From the NCBI RefSeq assembly GCF_002072175.1, contig NZ_MVIV01000001.1, positions 124,001 to 188,000 on the forward strand: a DNA stretch of 64,000 bases. Reading direction: 5' to 3'. The notes beneath the pieces were generated by a model. The model did not search any database and was not told where the DNA came from. It worked only from the letters and a program-made list of their open reading frames with translations. Each line of letters begins with the position of its first letter. The first letter of the stretch is position 1. This DNA is from Actinomyces gaoshouyii. Its GTDB lineage: Bacteria > Actinomycetota > Actinomycetes > Actinomycetales > Actinomycetaceae. A program made the translations under genes and the position numbers. This document shows, piece after piece, positions 49,341 to 58,524 of the stretch.

Positions 49341-50330
49341 ATGCTCAGAATCGCCGTCATCGGCGCCGGCCGCATCGGCCACGTCCACGCCAAGACCATC
49401 GCCGCCCACCCGCAGGCCGAGCTCGCCCTCGTCTGCGATCCCATGGGCGCAGCCGCCGAGGACCTCGCCGCCCTCTACGGGGCCCGCTCGTGCAAGGAGG
49501 CCGATGAGGTCTTCGCCGACCCGGACGTCGACGCCGTCGTCGTCGGCTCCCCCACCCCCCTGCACATCCCCCACCTCCTCGCAGCCGCCAAGGCCGGCAA
49601 GGCGGTCCTGTGCGAGAAGCCGATCGCCCTGGACATGAAGGACGTCGAGGCCGCCCGCGCCGAGCTCGACGCCGTGACGACCCCCGTCATGTTCGGCTTC
49701 AACCGCCGTTTCGACCCCTCCTTCGCGGCGGCGCGCGCCACCGTGGCCGACGGCCGCATCGGCGCGCTGGAGCAGCTGACCATCATCAGCCGCGACCCCG
49801 CCGCCCCGCCGGTGGAGTACATCAAGGTCTCCGGCGGCATCTTCCGCGACATGACGATCCACGACTTCGACATGGCCCGCTTCTTCCTGGGCGACATCGT
49901 CGAGGTCCACGCCGTCGGCCAGAACCTCGACGAGGACATCAAGGCCACCGGTGACTTCGACGCCGCCGTCGTCACCCTCAAGGCCGCCTCGGGGGCCGTT
50001 GCGACCATCATCAACAACCGCCACTGCGCCTCCGGCTACGACCAGCGCCTGGAGGCCTCGGGCCGCGACGGCGCCCTGTTCGCCGAGAACATCCGCGCCA
50101 CCACCGTGCGCCTGTCCAACGCGGAGGTGACCGACGCCCAGGAGCCGTACCTCGACTTCTTCCTGGAGCGCTACGCCGACGCCTACCGCCTGGAGCTCTC
50201 CGCCTTCATCGAGGCCGTCGAGGCGGGCACCGCCCCGCCCACGAGCATCGACGACGCCATCAAGGCCCTGCGACTGGCCGAGGCCGCCACGACCTCCGCC
50301 CAGTCCGGCCAGCCCGTGCGCCTGGACTGA
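49341..50330 (+). CDS. iolG: Inositol 2-dehydrogenase (Gfo/Idh/MocA), second copy
   Basis: The 329-residue enzyme has the Rossmann motif GAGRIGHVH, Lys93 in CEKPIA, and Asp170 and His174 in GGIFRDMTIHDFDMARFFLG, the closest match in this window to classical IolG. It should oxidise myo-inositol to 2-keto-myo-inositol with NAD. It lies 82 bp after the transaldolase-like gene with AGAAAG upstream, in one unit. Confidence 0.92.
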   Translation: MLRIAVIGAGRIGHVHAKTIAAHPQAELALVCDPMGAAAEDLAALYGARSCKEADEVFADPDVDAVVVGSPTPLHIPHLLAAAKAGKAVLCEKPIALDMKDVEAARAELDAVTTPVMFGFNRRFDPSFAAARATVADGRIGALEQLTIISRDPAAPPVEYIKVSGGIFRDMTIHDFDMARFFLGDIVEVHAVGQNLDEDIKATGDFDAAVVTLKAASGAVATIINNRHCASGYDQRLEASGRDGALFAENIRATTVRLSNAEVTDAQEPYLDFFLERYADAYRLELSAFIEAVEAGTAPPTSIDDAIKALRLAEAATTSAQSGQPVRLD

Positions 50331-50339
50331 GCCACCGCG

Positions 50340-50410
50340 GCCCCGCTCATGCGGGGCGTCCCGGCGGGCGCCGTCGCCTCCCATGTCCTCAGGGGGTGGC
50401 GGCGCCCGCC
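50340..50410. terminator. Two hairpins between iolG and the convergent LacI gene
   Basis: GCCCCGC-tcat-GCGGGGC (50340-50357) and GGCGGGCGCCG/CGGCGCCCGCC (50363-50373 with 50400-50410) fill the gap between convergent genes and can end transcription from both sides. Confidence 0.65.
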
Positions 50411-50437
50411 GCTCGTCGTCACCAGGACGCGCCCGCC

Positions 50438-50471
50438 GGGGCCGGGCTCAGCGCGGGGCCGGGCTCAGCGC
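50438..50471. repeat. 17-bp direct repeat at the end of a LacI gene
   Basis: GGGGCCGGGCTCAGCGC occurs twice in tandem with a partial third copy after it. The right copy contains the stop codon of the minus-strand LacI gene, so the duplication is immediately downstream of that gene. Confidence 0.85.
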
Positions 50472-51586
50472 GGGGCCCGGGCGGCATGCGCGGCCGGAGC
50501 GGCCTGACTGGTCCCCCGCATGACGAGCCGGGGCATCACTGAGTACAGCAGCCCGCCCTCGGGGCGCTCCTGGACGACGACGTCGGGCATCGTCGGGGGC
50601 GCCACCGCGGGGGCTCCCGCGCCGCGAACCCCCGTTCCCCCGCCGGACTCGCGCGCCTCCATGCGCGCGACCAGGGCCCGCACGGCGACCTCGGCCAGGA
50701 GCAGCGCGTCCTGCTCGATGGTGGTCACGGAGAAGGCCGTCAGCCCGGTGGCGGGAATGCCGTCATAGCCGGTGACCGCGATATCCTCCGGCACGCGCAC
50801 CCCGCACCGGCGCAGCTCCATGAGGGCGCCGATCGCCTGGTGGTCGTTGAAGCACAGGATCGCGTCGGGCAGGGCGCGGGCGTCGAGGATGACGCGCACG
50901 GCGCGCGTGCCGGACTCCTCGTCGGAGCCGCCGTCGAGCACGCGCGCCCGGTCGCCCAGGCCGTGCTCGGTCATGGCCGCGAGGAATGCGGCGCGGCGCA
51001 TGGGGGCCGAGCTCGCCCCTCCGCCATCGATATGGGTGATCCGACGGCGCCCGGTGAGCACGAGATGATCGACGAGCGCGGTGATGCCCACATCGTCGCG
51101 CGAGCGCACGAGGTCGGCGTTCGGCAGTCCCGACTCCCGGCACACCATGACCACCGGCACGCGCGCGGCGGCGTCGGCGACGATGTCGTGCCCCACCCAG
51201 GGGTCGACGAGGATGAGCCCCTCGCAGCGCTCGGTGAGCAGGGAGCGCAGCCCCTCGGCCTCATCGCGGTGCGGGGTCGAGGCCGCCAGCACGAGGGAGC
51301 GCCCGTGCTGGGAGCAACTGCGGTAGAGGCCATCGATGATGCCGCCCTGGAAGGCCTGGTTGATGTCGAAGCTGGCGCCGATGAGACCGGTGCGCCGCTG
51401 CCGCAGGAGGCGTGCCCGGGGGTCGGCGTTGTAGCCGAGCTCAGCGGCCACGGCCAGGATCTCCTCGCGGGTCGCGGGCGCGACGCCGGCCGCGCCGTTG
51501 AGCGCCGCGGAGACGGTGGAGATCGAGCGCCCGCAGCGCGCCGCCACCGTGGAGATCGTGACGCGTCCGTCACGGCCTGTGGTCAT
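50465..51586 (-). CDS. LacI-family transcriptional regulator
   Basis: The 373-residue protein has a LacI helix-turn-helix (VTISTVAARCGRSISTVSAA then LNG) and a periplasmic-binding-like effector domain with ILCFNDHQAIGALMELRR and VTGYDGIPATGL. The C-terminal 35 residues are an Ala/Pro/Arg-rich extension. GGAG lies 8 nt before the ATG. It is divergent from another LacI gene 164 bp away. Its target is unknown, but its place inside the locus suggests polyol control. Confidence 0.88.
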   Translation of the reverse strand: MTTGRDGRVTISTVAARCGRSISTVSAALNGAAGVAPATREEILAVAAELGYNADPRARLLRQRRTGLIGASFDINQAFQGGIIDGLYRSCSQHGRSLVLAASTPHRDEAEGLRSLLTERCEGLILVDPWVGHDIVADAAARVPVVMVCRESGLPNADLVRSRDDVGITALVDHLVLTGRRRITHIDGGGASSAPMRRAAFLAAMTEHGLGDRARVLDGGSDEESGTRAVRVILDARALPDAILCFNDHQAIGALMELRRCGVRVPEDIAVTGYDGIPATGLTAFSVTTIEQDALLLAEVAVRALVARMEARESGGGTGVRGAGAPAVAPPTMPDVVVQERPEGGLLYSVMPRLVMRGTSQAAPAAHAARAPR

Positions 51587-51750
51587 TGGGGCTCCGTCCT
51601 GCTCGAGGATCGCCGGTCGGCTCGCCCCTGTCGGGGCCGCCCGATCGTATCCTGGCCTCGTGAGGACGCCCGGGCCCCGTCCCGGGCCGATCGATCGTCC
51701 GCCCAGGTGCGGCCCCGGGCCGGGGCGGCGCGGACCGCGGGGAGGAGGAT

Positions 51751-52749
51751 ATGGCGATGCCCGACGGCGCGCCGCGGGAGCACGCGACCCAGTCCGACGT
51801 AGCGCGGGCGGCCGGCGTGTCCCGGGGGCTCGTCTCCCTGGCTCTCAAGGGCGGCGGGCGGATGTCCGAGCGCACCCGTGAGCGGATCCTCCAGGCGGCC
51901 CGGGACCTCGACTACCAGCCCAACGGCGCGGCGGCACAACTGGCCGCGCGCCGCTCCAGCCGCCTCGTCATCGTGCTCCCCTACCTGGACAACCCCTTCT
52001 TCGACATCCTGGTGCGCCATGTCCGCGGGGAGGCCTCCGGGGTGGGCCACAGCCTGGTGGTGCTCGTCTCCGATCTCGAAGCGCGCCTGGAGGAGAGCAC
52101 GATCGCCGACGCCCTGCGGATGCGTCCCGCCGGTCTCATCCTTCCGGGCACGCGCATGGGGCCCGAGGCCCTGGAGCGCCTGGGGAGTCGTTTGCCGGTG
52201 TGCCTGTTGGACCGCGCCCTACCCGGGCACGTCGTGGCGACGGCCCATATGGACGAGACGAGCGCGGCCAACCAGGTCATGGAGCACCTCTCGGGGCTCG
52301 GCACCCGGCATATCGCCTACCTGATTCCGGCACGGATCCTGCATGAGCGGCTCGTCGACGATCGCGGTCTCGCCTGCCGCGCGGCCGCTCAGGAGCACGG
52401 GATGTCCTTCGCCTCGGCCGCCTGCGAGGACGGCGCGCTGCCAGCCCTGGACTCGGCTCTCGCCGGCGCGCCGGGCCCCGCAGCGATCGTGGCCTACAAC
52501 GACCTGCTGGCCATCGACGTCGCCGCGGCCCTGTACCAGCGGGGCGCGCGCCTTCCACTGGTCAGCTACGACAACACGCCCTTGGCCTCGCGCCCGGAGT
52601 TCTCCCTGACGAGCGTCGACCAGGACCCCGCAGCACTGGCGAGGGCGGCCGTGGGGATGCTCACCGGCATGGGCCCGCCCCCCGGCGTCGCCACGATCGC
52701 CCCGAGTCTCGTCATCCGGGCGTCGACGGCGCCGGCAGTACCGGCCTGA
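51751..52749 (+). CDS. LacI-family transcriptional regulator
   Basis: The 332-residue protein has the LacI HTH (TQSDVARAAGVSRGLVSLAL) and effector domain with VIVLPYLDNPFFDILVRHV and the C-terminal LVSYDNTPLASRPEFSLTSV. Its DNA-recognition helix GVSRGLVSLALKG is nearly the same as that of the LacI protein at 58525 (GVSRSLVSLALAG), so the two may see similar operators. GGAGGA lies 4 nt before the ATG. It precedes the dehydrogenase/porter/iolE unit. Confidence 0.88.
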   Translation: MAMPDGAPREHATQSDVARAAGVSRGLVSLALKGGGRMSERTRERILQAARDLDYQPNGAAAQLAARRSSRLVIVLPYLDNPFFDILVRHVRGEASGVGHSLVVLVSDLEARLEESTIADALRMRPAGLILPGTRMGPEALERLGSRLPVCLLDRALPGHVVATAHMDETSAANQVMEHLSGLGTRHIAYLIPARILHERLVDDRGLACRAAAQEHGMSFASAACEDGALPALDSALAGAPGPAAIVAYNDLLAIDVAAALYQRGARLPLVSYDNTPLASRPEFSLTSVDQDPAALARAAVGMLTGMGPPPGVATIAPSLVIRASTAPAVPA

Positions 52750-52863
52750 CCAGCCCTCTCTCTCGCCCGTGCGCCCCGGCCCTCCTCTCGCACGGGCCCG
52801 CGACAGGGCCGCGTTCGTCGCCGCTGGCGCGAGTCCCCGTCATGCCTGTCCGCGACTGGGCTG

Positions 52864-52911
52864 GGAACGGCTCCGAACCGGTCTCGCTCCTATTTTCGAC
52901 CGGTCTCGGTG
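52864..52911. repeat. GAGACCGGT palindromic repeat, copy 4
   Basis: A reverse-complement unit: GAACCGGTCTCGCTCCTATT then TTCGACCGGTCTCGGTGGG. The GGTGGGAGGGGCGGGGAC flank on its right is the reverse complement of the flank left of copy 1. It lies 115 bp after the LacI stop. Confidence 0.85.
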
Positions 52912-52954
52912 GGAGGGGCGGGGACTCCTTGCGGAGCCGCCACACTTCCTGCTA

Positions 52955-52966
52955 TTGTCCGGACAA
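52955..52966. promoter_or_regulatory. Perfect inositol-locus operator before the 53042 unit
   Basis: TTGTCCGGACAA, a perfect 12-bp palindrome, 76 bp before the ATG. It is the best copy of the operator in the window. Confidence 0.75.
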
Positions 52967-53041
52967 CGCTGCGATGACGCGCGTTACCAGCATCGCTCCG
53001 CCATTTCGTGACAGAGACGTCGGAAAGAAGAAGGAAGTCAG

Positions 53042-54238
53042 ATGAGTTCGAAGAAACCCCTGGGGATCGGTGTGATATCCCTGGGCTGGATGGGGCGCCT
53101 CCACGCCCGCTCCTACCGGTCCCTGCCCGAGCGCTTCCCCGAGCTCGGCATCGCCCCCCGGCTCGTGGCCGCCGCCGACCCGATCGAGGAGGCCCGCGCG
53201 AACGCCGTCGAGGACCTCGGATTCGAGCGCGCCTACGCCGACTACCGCGAGCTGCTGGCCGATCCGGAGGTCGAGGCCGTATCCATCTGCTCCCCCAACT
53301 TCCTGCACCACGAGATGGCCATGGCCGCCATCGAGGCGGGCAAGCCCTTCTGGATCGAGAAGCCCATGGGGGTCAGCGCCCGGCAGTCCAAGGAGATCGC
53401 CCAGGCGGCCGAGGCCGCGGGACTCGTGAGCGCCGTCGGCTTCAACTACCGCCACACTCCGGCCATCGAGTACATGCGCCACCTGGTGCGGTCGGGCGAG
53501 CTGGGCCGCATCACCAATGTGCGCGTGTGGTTCATCGCCGACTACAACGCCTCGCCGCTGGGCCCGCTCACCTGGCGCGCCTCGCGCGAGAAGGCGGGCG
53601 CCGGCGTCGTCCCCGATCTCATGAGCCACGGGGCGGACCTCGCCCAGTACGTCGTCGGTCGGATCGCCTCGGTCTCGGCGGCCACCGGTATCTTCATCAC
53701 TGAGCGCCCCATCCCCACGAAGATGGGCATCGGCCACTCCGGCTTCGAGATCGGCGACGAGGTCGGCCCTGTGGAGAACGAGGACTACGTCGCCATGCTC
53801 GTGCGCTTCGACGACGGCACGATCGGCACGATGGAGTCCTCCCGCGTGTCCGTGGGACCTCGCGCCGAGTACGTCGTCGAGGTCTACGGCACGCAGGGAT
53901 CGGCCCGATGGAACTTCGAGCGCCTCAACGAGCTCGAGGTCTGCGTGGGCATCGACGGCGGCCCCGCCCACGGCTACACCCGGGCCATGGCGAACCCCGC
54001 GTGGGGCCAGTGGCACCGCTACCAGCCGGCCATCGGCACCTCCATGGGCTTCGACGACATGAAGTCCATCGAGGCCGCCCAGTTCATCGAATCCATCGCC
54101 ACGGGAGCCCAGATCGCCCCCTCGGCGGCGGACGCCTGGTGCGCGGCGGAGGTGGACGAGGCCATCGTGGCTTCCGCCGCCGACGGCCAGTGGCACGAGG
54201 TGGCGCGCATCGACGGCGCAACGACCTTCGACCGCTGA
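53042..54238 (+). CDS. Gfo/Idh/MocA-family oxidoreductase
   Basis: The 398-residue NAD(P)-dependent enzyme has a Rossmann motif at SLGWMGRLH, Lys107 in WIEKPMG, and the catalytic His in PDLMSHGADLAQYVVG. It is longer than IolG and closer in pattern to enzymes acting on other cyclitols or sugars, so scyllo-inositol or a derivative is a reasonable guess. GAAGGAAG precedes the ATG. It heads a unit with a sugar porter and iolE under a perfect operator. Confidence 0.85.
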   Translation: MSSKKPLGIGVISLGWMGRLHARSYRSLPERFPELGIAPRLVAAADPIEEARANAVEDLGFERAYADYRELLADPEVEAVSICSPNFLHHEMAMAAIEAGKPFWIEKPMGVSARQSKEIAQAAEAAGLVSAVGFNYRHTPAIEYMRHLVRSGELGRITNVRVWFIADYNASPLGPLTWRASREKAGAGVVPDLMSHGADLAQYVVGRIASVSAATGIFITERPIPTKMGIGHSGFEIGDEVGPVENEDYVAMLVRFDDGTIGTMESSRVSVGPRAEYVVEVYGTQGSARWNFERLNELEVCVGIDGGPAHGYTRAMANPAWGQWHRYQPAIGTSMGFDDMKSIEAAQFIESIATGAQIAPSAADAWCAAEVDEAIVASAADGQWHEVARIDGATTFDR

Positions 54239-54373
54239 GCCTCGGCCCCCAGTCCCCCGGCGGTCCTCCGCCGACGGCTCCCCGGCATCGTCGCCGGGCC
54301 GGGGACCACCCGGGCGATCCCGCCCATCTCGCAATTCCCTGGCACCCTCGCCAACCACCCAAGGAAACCACCC

Positions 54374-56038
54374 ATGAGTCAAACCAGTACCGGCCTCTCC
54401 CTGAGGGGCATCACCAAGGACCAGATGCGCCAGGCCGTGGCCGAGACCCCGCCGTCGGGCAAGCACCGCGGCATCGGCGCCGTCGCCGCCGTCGCCACGC
54501 TGGGCTCGCTCCTCTTCGGCTACGACACCGGCGTCATCTCCGGGGCGCTGCCCTACATGTACATGCCCCATGACGCCGCCGGACTCCAGCTCACCAGCGG
54601 CCAGGAGGGCGCGATCGGCGGCACGCTGCTCATCGGCGCGGCCCTCGGCGCGCTCTTCGGCGGGCGCCTGTCCGACCGCTATGGGCGCCGCCACAACATC
54701 ACGATCCTGGCCATCGTCTTCCTCCTGGGCGCGATCGGCACTGCCACCGCGCCCAACATCTGGCTGATGTACGTCGCCCGCTTCGTGCTGGGCCTGGCCG
54801 TGGGAGGCGCCTCCGCCACCGTCCCGGTCTACCTGGCCGAGACCGCGCCCAAGCGCATCCGCGGCTCCATCGTCGCCATCGACCAGCTCATGATCGTCAC
54901 CGGCCAGCTGCTCGCCTTCGCCATGAACGCCGCCATCAGCGCGGCCAGGGGCGGCCCGAGGATCACCATCGAGGCGGACCCCTCGGGCTCGGGGCTGGTC
55001 AGCCTCGGCGAGCAGTCCTTCGACAACCTCGCCCGCCTCCAAGCCTCCCAAGGCGGGACGCTGTCATCGGCCGAGTACCACGAGTTCCTCAACCAGCTCG
55101 TCATCTCCCACGGCAACGGCGAGACCTGGCGCTACATGCTCGTCCTGTGCTCCCTCCCGGCCGTCGCGCTGTGGATCGGCATCCGCCTCATGCCCGAGTC
55201 CTCCCGCTGGTACGTAGCCAAGGAGCGCCTCTACGACGCCATCGGCGCCCTCAAGCGGGTGCGCGACGAGGCCAAGGACGGCCCCCTGGAGGACGAGCTC
55301 ATGGAGATCGCCGAGGCCCGCCAGAGCGAGCTGGAGCTTCAGTCCAAGCGCCTGGGGCTGGGCCACGTGTGGAGCACCCCCTGGCTGCGCAAGCTCATGC
55401 TCGTCGGCATCTTCCTGGCGATCGTCAACCAGACCACGGGCGTCAACACGGTCATGTACTACGCGCCCAAGGTCCTGGAGTACGCCGGCATGTCCTCCTC
55501 CTCGGCGATCATCGCCCAGGTGGCCAACGGCGTCATGAGCGTCATCGGCTCGGCGATCGGCATCTGGCTCATCATGCGCTTCCGCCGCCGCCAGATCCTC
55601 ATCGCCGATGTCACCGGCGTCGGCATCTGCCTGCTGGGCATCGCCGCCACCTTCGCCCTGTTCATCGCCCCGCACATGGACAACGGCACGCGCCCGCCGT
55701 CCTGGGCGGCCTTCCTCATCCTGGGCCTGATGTCCGTGTTCATGCTCATCGTCCAGTCCTCCAACGGGACCGTCGTGTGGACGATGCTCGGCGAGATCTT
55801 CCCCGCGAACGTCCGCGGCATCATGAACGGTACCGCCGTGTTCTGCATGTGGATCGCCAACGCGATCATCACCTGGACCTTCCCGCACATGATGGAGACC
55901 CTGGGCGGAGGGATCACCTACACGATCTACGGCGTGCTCAACCTCGTCATCGCCCTCATCCTGCTCAAGATGATGCCGGAGACCTCCGGCAAGTCCCTGG
56001 AGCAGATCGAGCACGAGATGGAGAAGCGCTACTCCTGA
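54374..56038 (+). CDS. Sugar porter MFS transporter, second copy
   Basis: The 554-residue transporter has the sugar porter motifs LFGYDTGVISGALPYMYM, GRLSDRYGRRHN, ETAPKRIRGSIV, PESSRWYV, QTTGVNTVMYY and the C-terminal PETSGKSLEQIE. Its N-terminus (TPPSGKHRGIGAVAAVATLG) matches the first porter at 35514. It probably brings in an inositol isomer or related polyol. AAGGAAA lies 8 nt before the ATG. Confidence 0.9.
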   Translation: MSQTSTGLSLRGITKDQMRQAVAETPPSGKHRGIGAVAAVATLGSLLFGYDTGVISGALPYMYMPHDAAGLQLTSGQEGAIGGTLLIGAALGALFGGRLSDRYGRRHNITILAIVFLLGAIGTATAPNIWLMYVARFVLGLAVGGASATVPVYLAETAPKRIRGSIVAIDQLMIVTGQLLAFAMNAAISAARGGPRITIEADPSGSGLVSLGEQSFDNLARLQASQGGTLSSAEYHEFLNQLVISHGNGETWRYMLVLCSLPAVALWIGIRLMPESSRWYVAKERLYDAIGALKRVRDEAKDGPLEDELMEIAEARQSELELQSKRLGLGHVWSTPWLRKLMLVGIFLAIVNQTTGVNTVMYYAPKVLEYAGMSSSSAIIAQVANGVMSVIGSAIGIWLIMRFRRRQILIADVTGVGICLLGIAATFALFIAPHMDNGTRPPSWAAFLILGLMSVFMLIVQSSNGTVVWTMLGEIFPANVRGIMNGTAVFCMWIANAIITWTFPHMMETLGGGITYTIYGVLNLVIALILLKMMPETSGKSLEQIEHEMEKRYS

Positions 56039-56068
56039 CGGCCCCGCGGCCGCTAGAAGACCCCACAA

Positions 56069-56080
56069 TTGTCCTGACAT
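56069..56080. promoter_or_regulatory. Weak inositol-locus operator before iolE
   Basis: TTGTCCTGACAT keeps the TTGTCC and GACA halves with two mismatched pairs, about 100 bp before iolE. It suggests iolE can also be controlled separately from the porter. Confidence 0.5.
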
Positions 56081-56180
56081 TGCGGCACACCTGCCGCAGC
56101 GGGCTCGCGAGGCCCTCCTCGCGAGCCCGCCCGGCCGCCACCGACGGCGCCCGGAAGCACCCCCGCGAAAAGGAGCAACG

Positions 56181-57107
56181 ATGTCCTTCACCCTCGACCC
56201 CACCACCGCCATCACCGACCCCCATGGCATCACCTGGGGCATGCACCCCATCACCTGGCGCAATGACGACATCCCCGAGGTCGGCGCCTTCAACACCCTG
56301 GAGGACATGCTCCTCGACCTGGCCGACACCGGCTACCGGGGCACCGAGTGCGCTGGCTTCTTCCCGCCCAAGGAGGAGGTCAAGGCCGCCTCCGAGGCCC
56401 GGGGGATCAAGATCGTCGCCCAGTGGTTCTCCTCCTTCATCGTGCGCGACGGCATCGAGACCGTCATCCCGGACTTCGAGGCCACCTGCTCCCACCTGGA
56501 GTACCTGGGCGCCACCCGCGTGGTGGTCTCCGAGCAGACCGGCTCGGTGCAGGGCAAGCGCGATGTCTGCATCTTCACCAATAAGCCCACCTTGACCGAC
56601 GAGGAGTGGGACCTCCTGGCCGATGGCCTCAACCGCTTGGGCGACATCGCGCACGCCCACGGCCTGGAACTCGTCTACCACCACCACCTGGGCACCGTCG
56701 TCCAGACCAAGGCCGAGACGATCCGCCTCATGGAGGCGACCGACCCGGCCAAGGTCTCGCTCCTGTTCGACACCGGGCACGCCTATGTGGGCGACGGCGA
56801 TGTCATGGGTCTCCTCCAGGCCTGCATCGACCGCATCAAGCACGTCCACTTCAAGGACGTGCGCCCGGAGAGGATGGCGGAGTCGAGGGCCGCCAACCGC
56901 TCCTTCCTCGACTCCTTCCTGGCCGGGATGTTCACGGTACCCGGGGACGGCACGATCGACTTCACCGAGCCCTACCGCTTCCTCGTGGACCACGGCTACG
57001 ACGGTTGGATCCTCGTGGAGGCCGAGCAGGACCCGGCCATCGCCAACCCGTTGGAGTACGCCCGCAAAGCGCGCGCCTACATCGAGAGCGCACTGTTGAA
57101 GGCGTGA
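56181..57107 (+). CDS. iolE: Inosose dehydratase IolE
   Basis: IolE dehydrates 2-keto-myo-inositol to the trihydroxycyclohexanedione used by IolD. The 308-residue TIM-barrel protein has the family marks GITWGMHPITWRNDD, GTECAGFFPP, LVYHHHLGTVVQT, LFDTGHAYVGDGD and HVHFKDVRPE with the expected metal ligands. It fits the canonical enzyme better than the paralogue at 39209. AAGGAG lies 6 nt before the ATG. Confidence 0.92.
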   Translation: MSFTLDPTTAITDPHGITWGMHPITWRNDDIPEVGAFNTLEDMLLDLADTGYRGTECAGFFPPKEEVKAASEARGIKIVAQWFSSFIVRDGIETVIPDFEATCSHLEYLGATRVVVSEQTGSVQGKRDVCIFTNKPTLTDEEWDLLADGLNRLGDIAHAHGLELVYHHHLGTVVQTKAETIRLMEATDPAKVSLLFDTGHAYVGDGDVMGLLQACIDRIKHVHFKDVRPERMAESRAANRSFLDSFLAGMFTVPGDGTIDFTEPYRFLVDHGYDGWILVEAEQDPAIANPLEYARKARAYIESALLKA

Positions 57108-57169
57108 TCCCGCCCCGAGGCGCCCGCCCCCTGACGGCCGCATCCGCGCCACTCGCGCCGGCCGCGGCC

Positions 57170-57214
57170 GAGGATGGCGCCCCCATCCGGTGTCCGGACG
57201 GGGGCGCCATCCTC
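57170..57214 (+). terminator. Terminator after iolE
   Basis: GAGGATGGCGCCCCC (57170-57184) pairs perfectly over 15 bp with GGGGGCGCCATCCTC (57200-57214), loop 15 nt, 62 bp after the iolE stop. The truncated porter begins directly behind it. Confidence 0.8.
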
Positions 57215-57226
57215 CTCATCGGCTGC

Positions 57227-58444
57227 GCGGGCGGCGCCTCCGCCACCGTGCCGGTCTACCTGGCCGAGACCGCGCCGAGATCCATCCGCGGCACCCTCGT
57301 GGGCATCGACCAGCTCATGATCGTCACCGGCCAGTTCCTCGCCTTCGCCATCAACGCCGCCATCGCCAGGATCACCGGGGGCCCCGAGGCCACCATCACC
57401 TCCGTGGAGCCCGGCACCACCGTCAGGATCGACGGTGTCGAGCAGGCCGTCGAGGTCGGCAAGTCCTACAGCTGGGACGTCCTCAAGGGCGTCCAGGACG
57501 CCATCGCCGTCGACGGCGGCACCGGCAGCACCTGGCGCTACATGCTCGTCATCTGCTCCATCCCCGCCGTCGCACTGTGGCTGGGCATGCGCATGATGCC
57601 CGAGTCCTCCCGCTGGCACGCCTCCCAAGCCCGTTACATCCAGGCCATCGCGGAGCTCAAGCGCGTGCGCAAGCCCGATGACGACATCGCCGGGGAGATC
57701 GACGAGATGATCATGCTCAACCGCCGCGAGGCCGGCACCGAGCACTGGAGCCTGTCGCGCTGCTTCCAGATCCGATGGACGCGCAAGCCCCTCGTCATCG
57801 GCGTGCTCGTGGGCGTGTTCAACCAGACCACGGGCGTGAACACGATGATGTACTACGCCCCGAAGATCCTGCAGAGCGCCGGCTTCGGCACGGAGTCCGC
57901 CATTACGCTCACGGTGCTCACCGGCATCGCCTCGGTGCTCGGCTCCTCGCTCGGCCTGTGGCTCCTGCTGCGCTTCTCGCGGCGCGGTGTCCTCCTGGGC
58001 GGCACCATCGGCCTGACCGTCATGCTGTGGGTCATGACCGCCGTCTTCCTGTTCGGCATCAACCCCCACCGCGACGACGCCGGCAACATCGTGGACACCA
58101 TGCCCACGATGATCCCCTACCTCGTGGTGACGGTCATCATCTTCTACATGCTCTTCATGCAGGGCGGCAATGCCCCCGGCACCTGGGTCATCATGTCCGA
58201 GCTCTTCCCGGCGCGCATGCGCGGGGCGGCGATGGGCTTCGCGGTGCTGTGCCTGTGGGTGGTCAACGCGATCATCACCTTCCTCTTCCCCATCATGATG
58301 GACAAACTCGGGCCGGTCATCACCTACCTGGCCTTCTCACTCATCAACGTCATCGCGGTCATCTACATGTACCGCAACGTCCCGGAGACGAAGCACTCCT
58401 CCCTGGAGGAGTTGGAGGAGGAGTTCCAGCGGCGCTACGCGTGA
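57227..58444 (+). pseudogene. 5'-truncated sugar porter MFS gene
   Basis: The frame enters sugar porter sequence in the middle at AGGASATVPVYLAETAP, which corresponds to about residue 145 of the porter at 54374, then continues intact to the C-terminal PETKHSSLEELEEEF. The first four or so membrane helices and the GRLSDRYGRR motif are missing, and no ribosome site or suitable start precedes the join. Codon use and the remaining 405 codons look undamaged, so the deletion is recent or the fragment is kept. As the terminator sits just upstream, expression is doubtful. Confidence 0.8.
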
Positions 58445-58524
58445 GCCGGGCCGCCCCACCGCGGGCGAGCGCCCCACGGCCCCGGCTAGACTGCGCTCGC
58501 ACGCAGCCGCCAGTCAGGAGCCGT

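Noticed and set aside
51498-51881. TATCCT-GGCCTC-GTG near 51650, matching the leaderless pattern
   Set aside because: The frame behind it is Gly/Pro/Arg-rich and overlaps the LacI gene out of frame. It may be the LacI promoter, but not a gene start.
57185-57199. TGTCCGGAC in the loop of the hairpin after iolE as a ninth operator
   Set aside because: It lacks both outer arms of the palindrome and has no promoter or gene start behind it.
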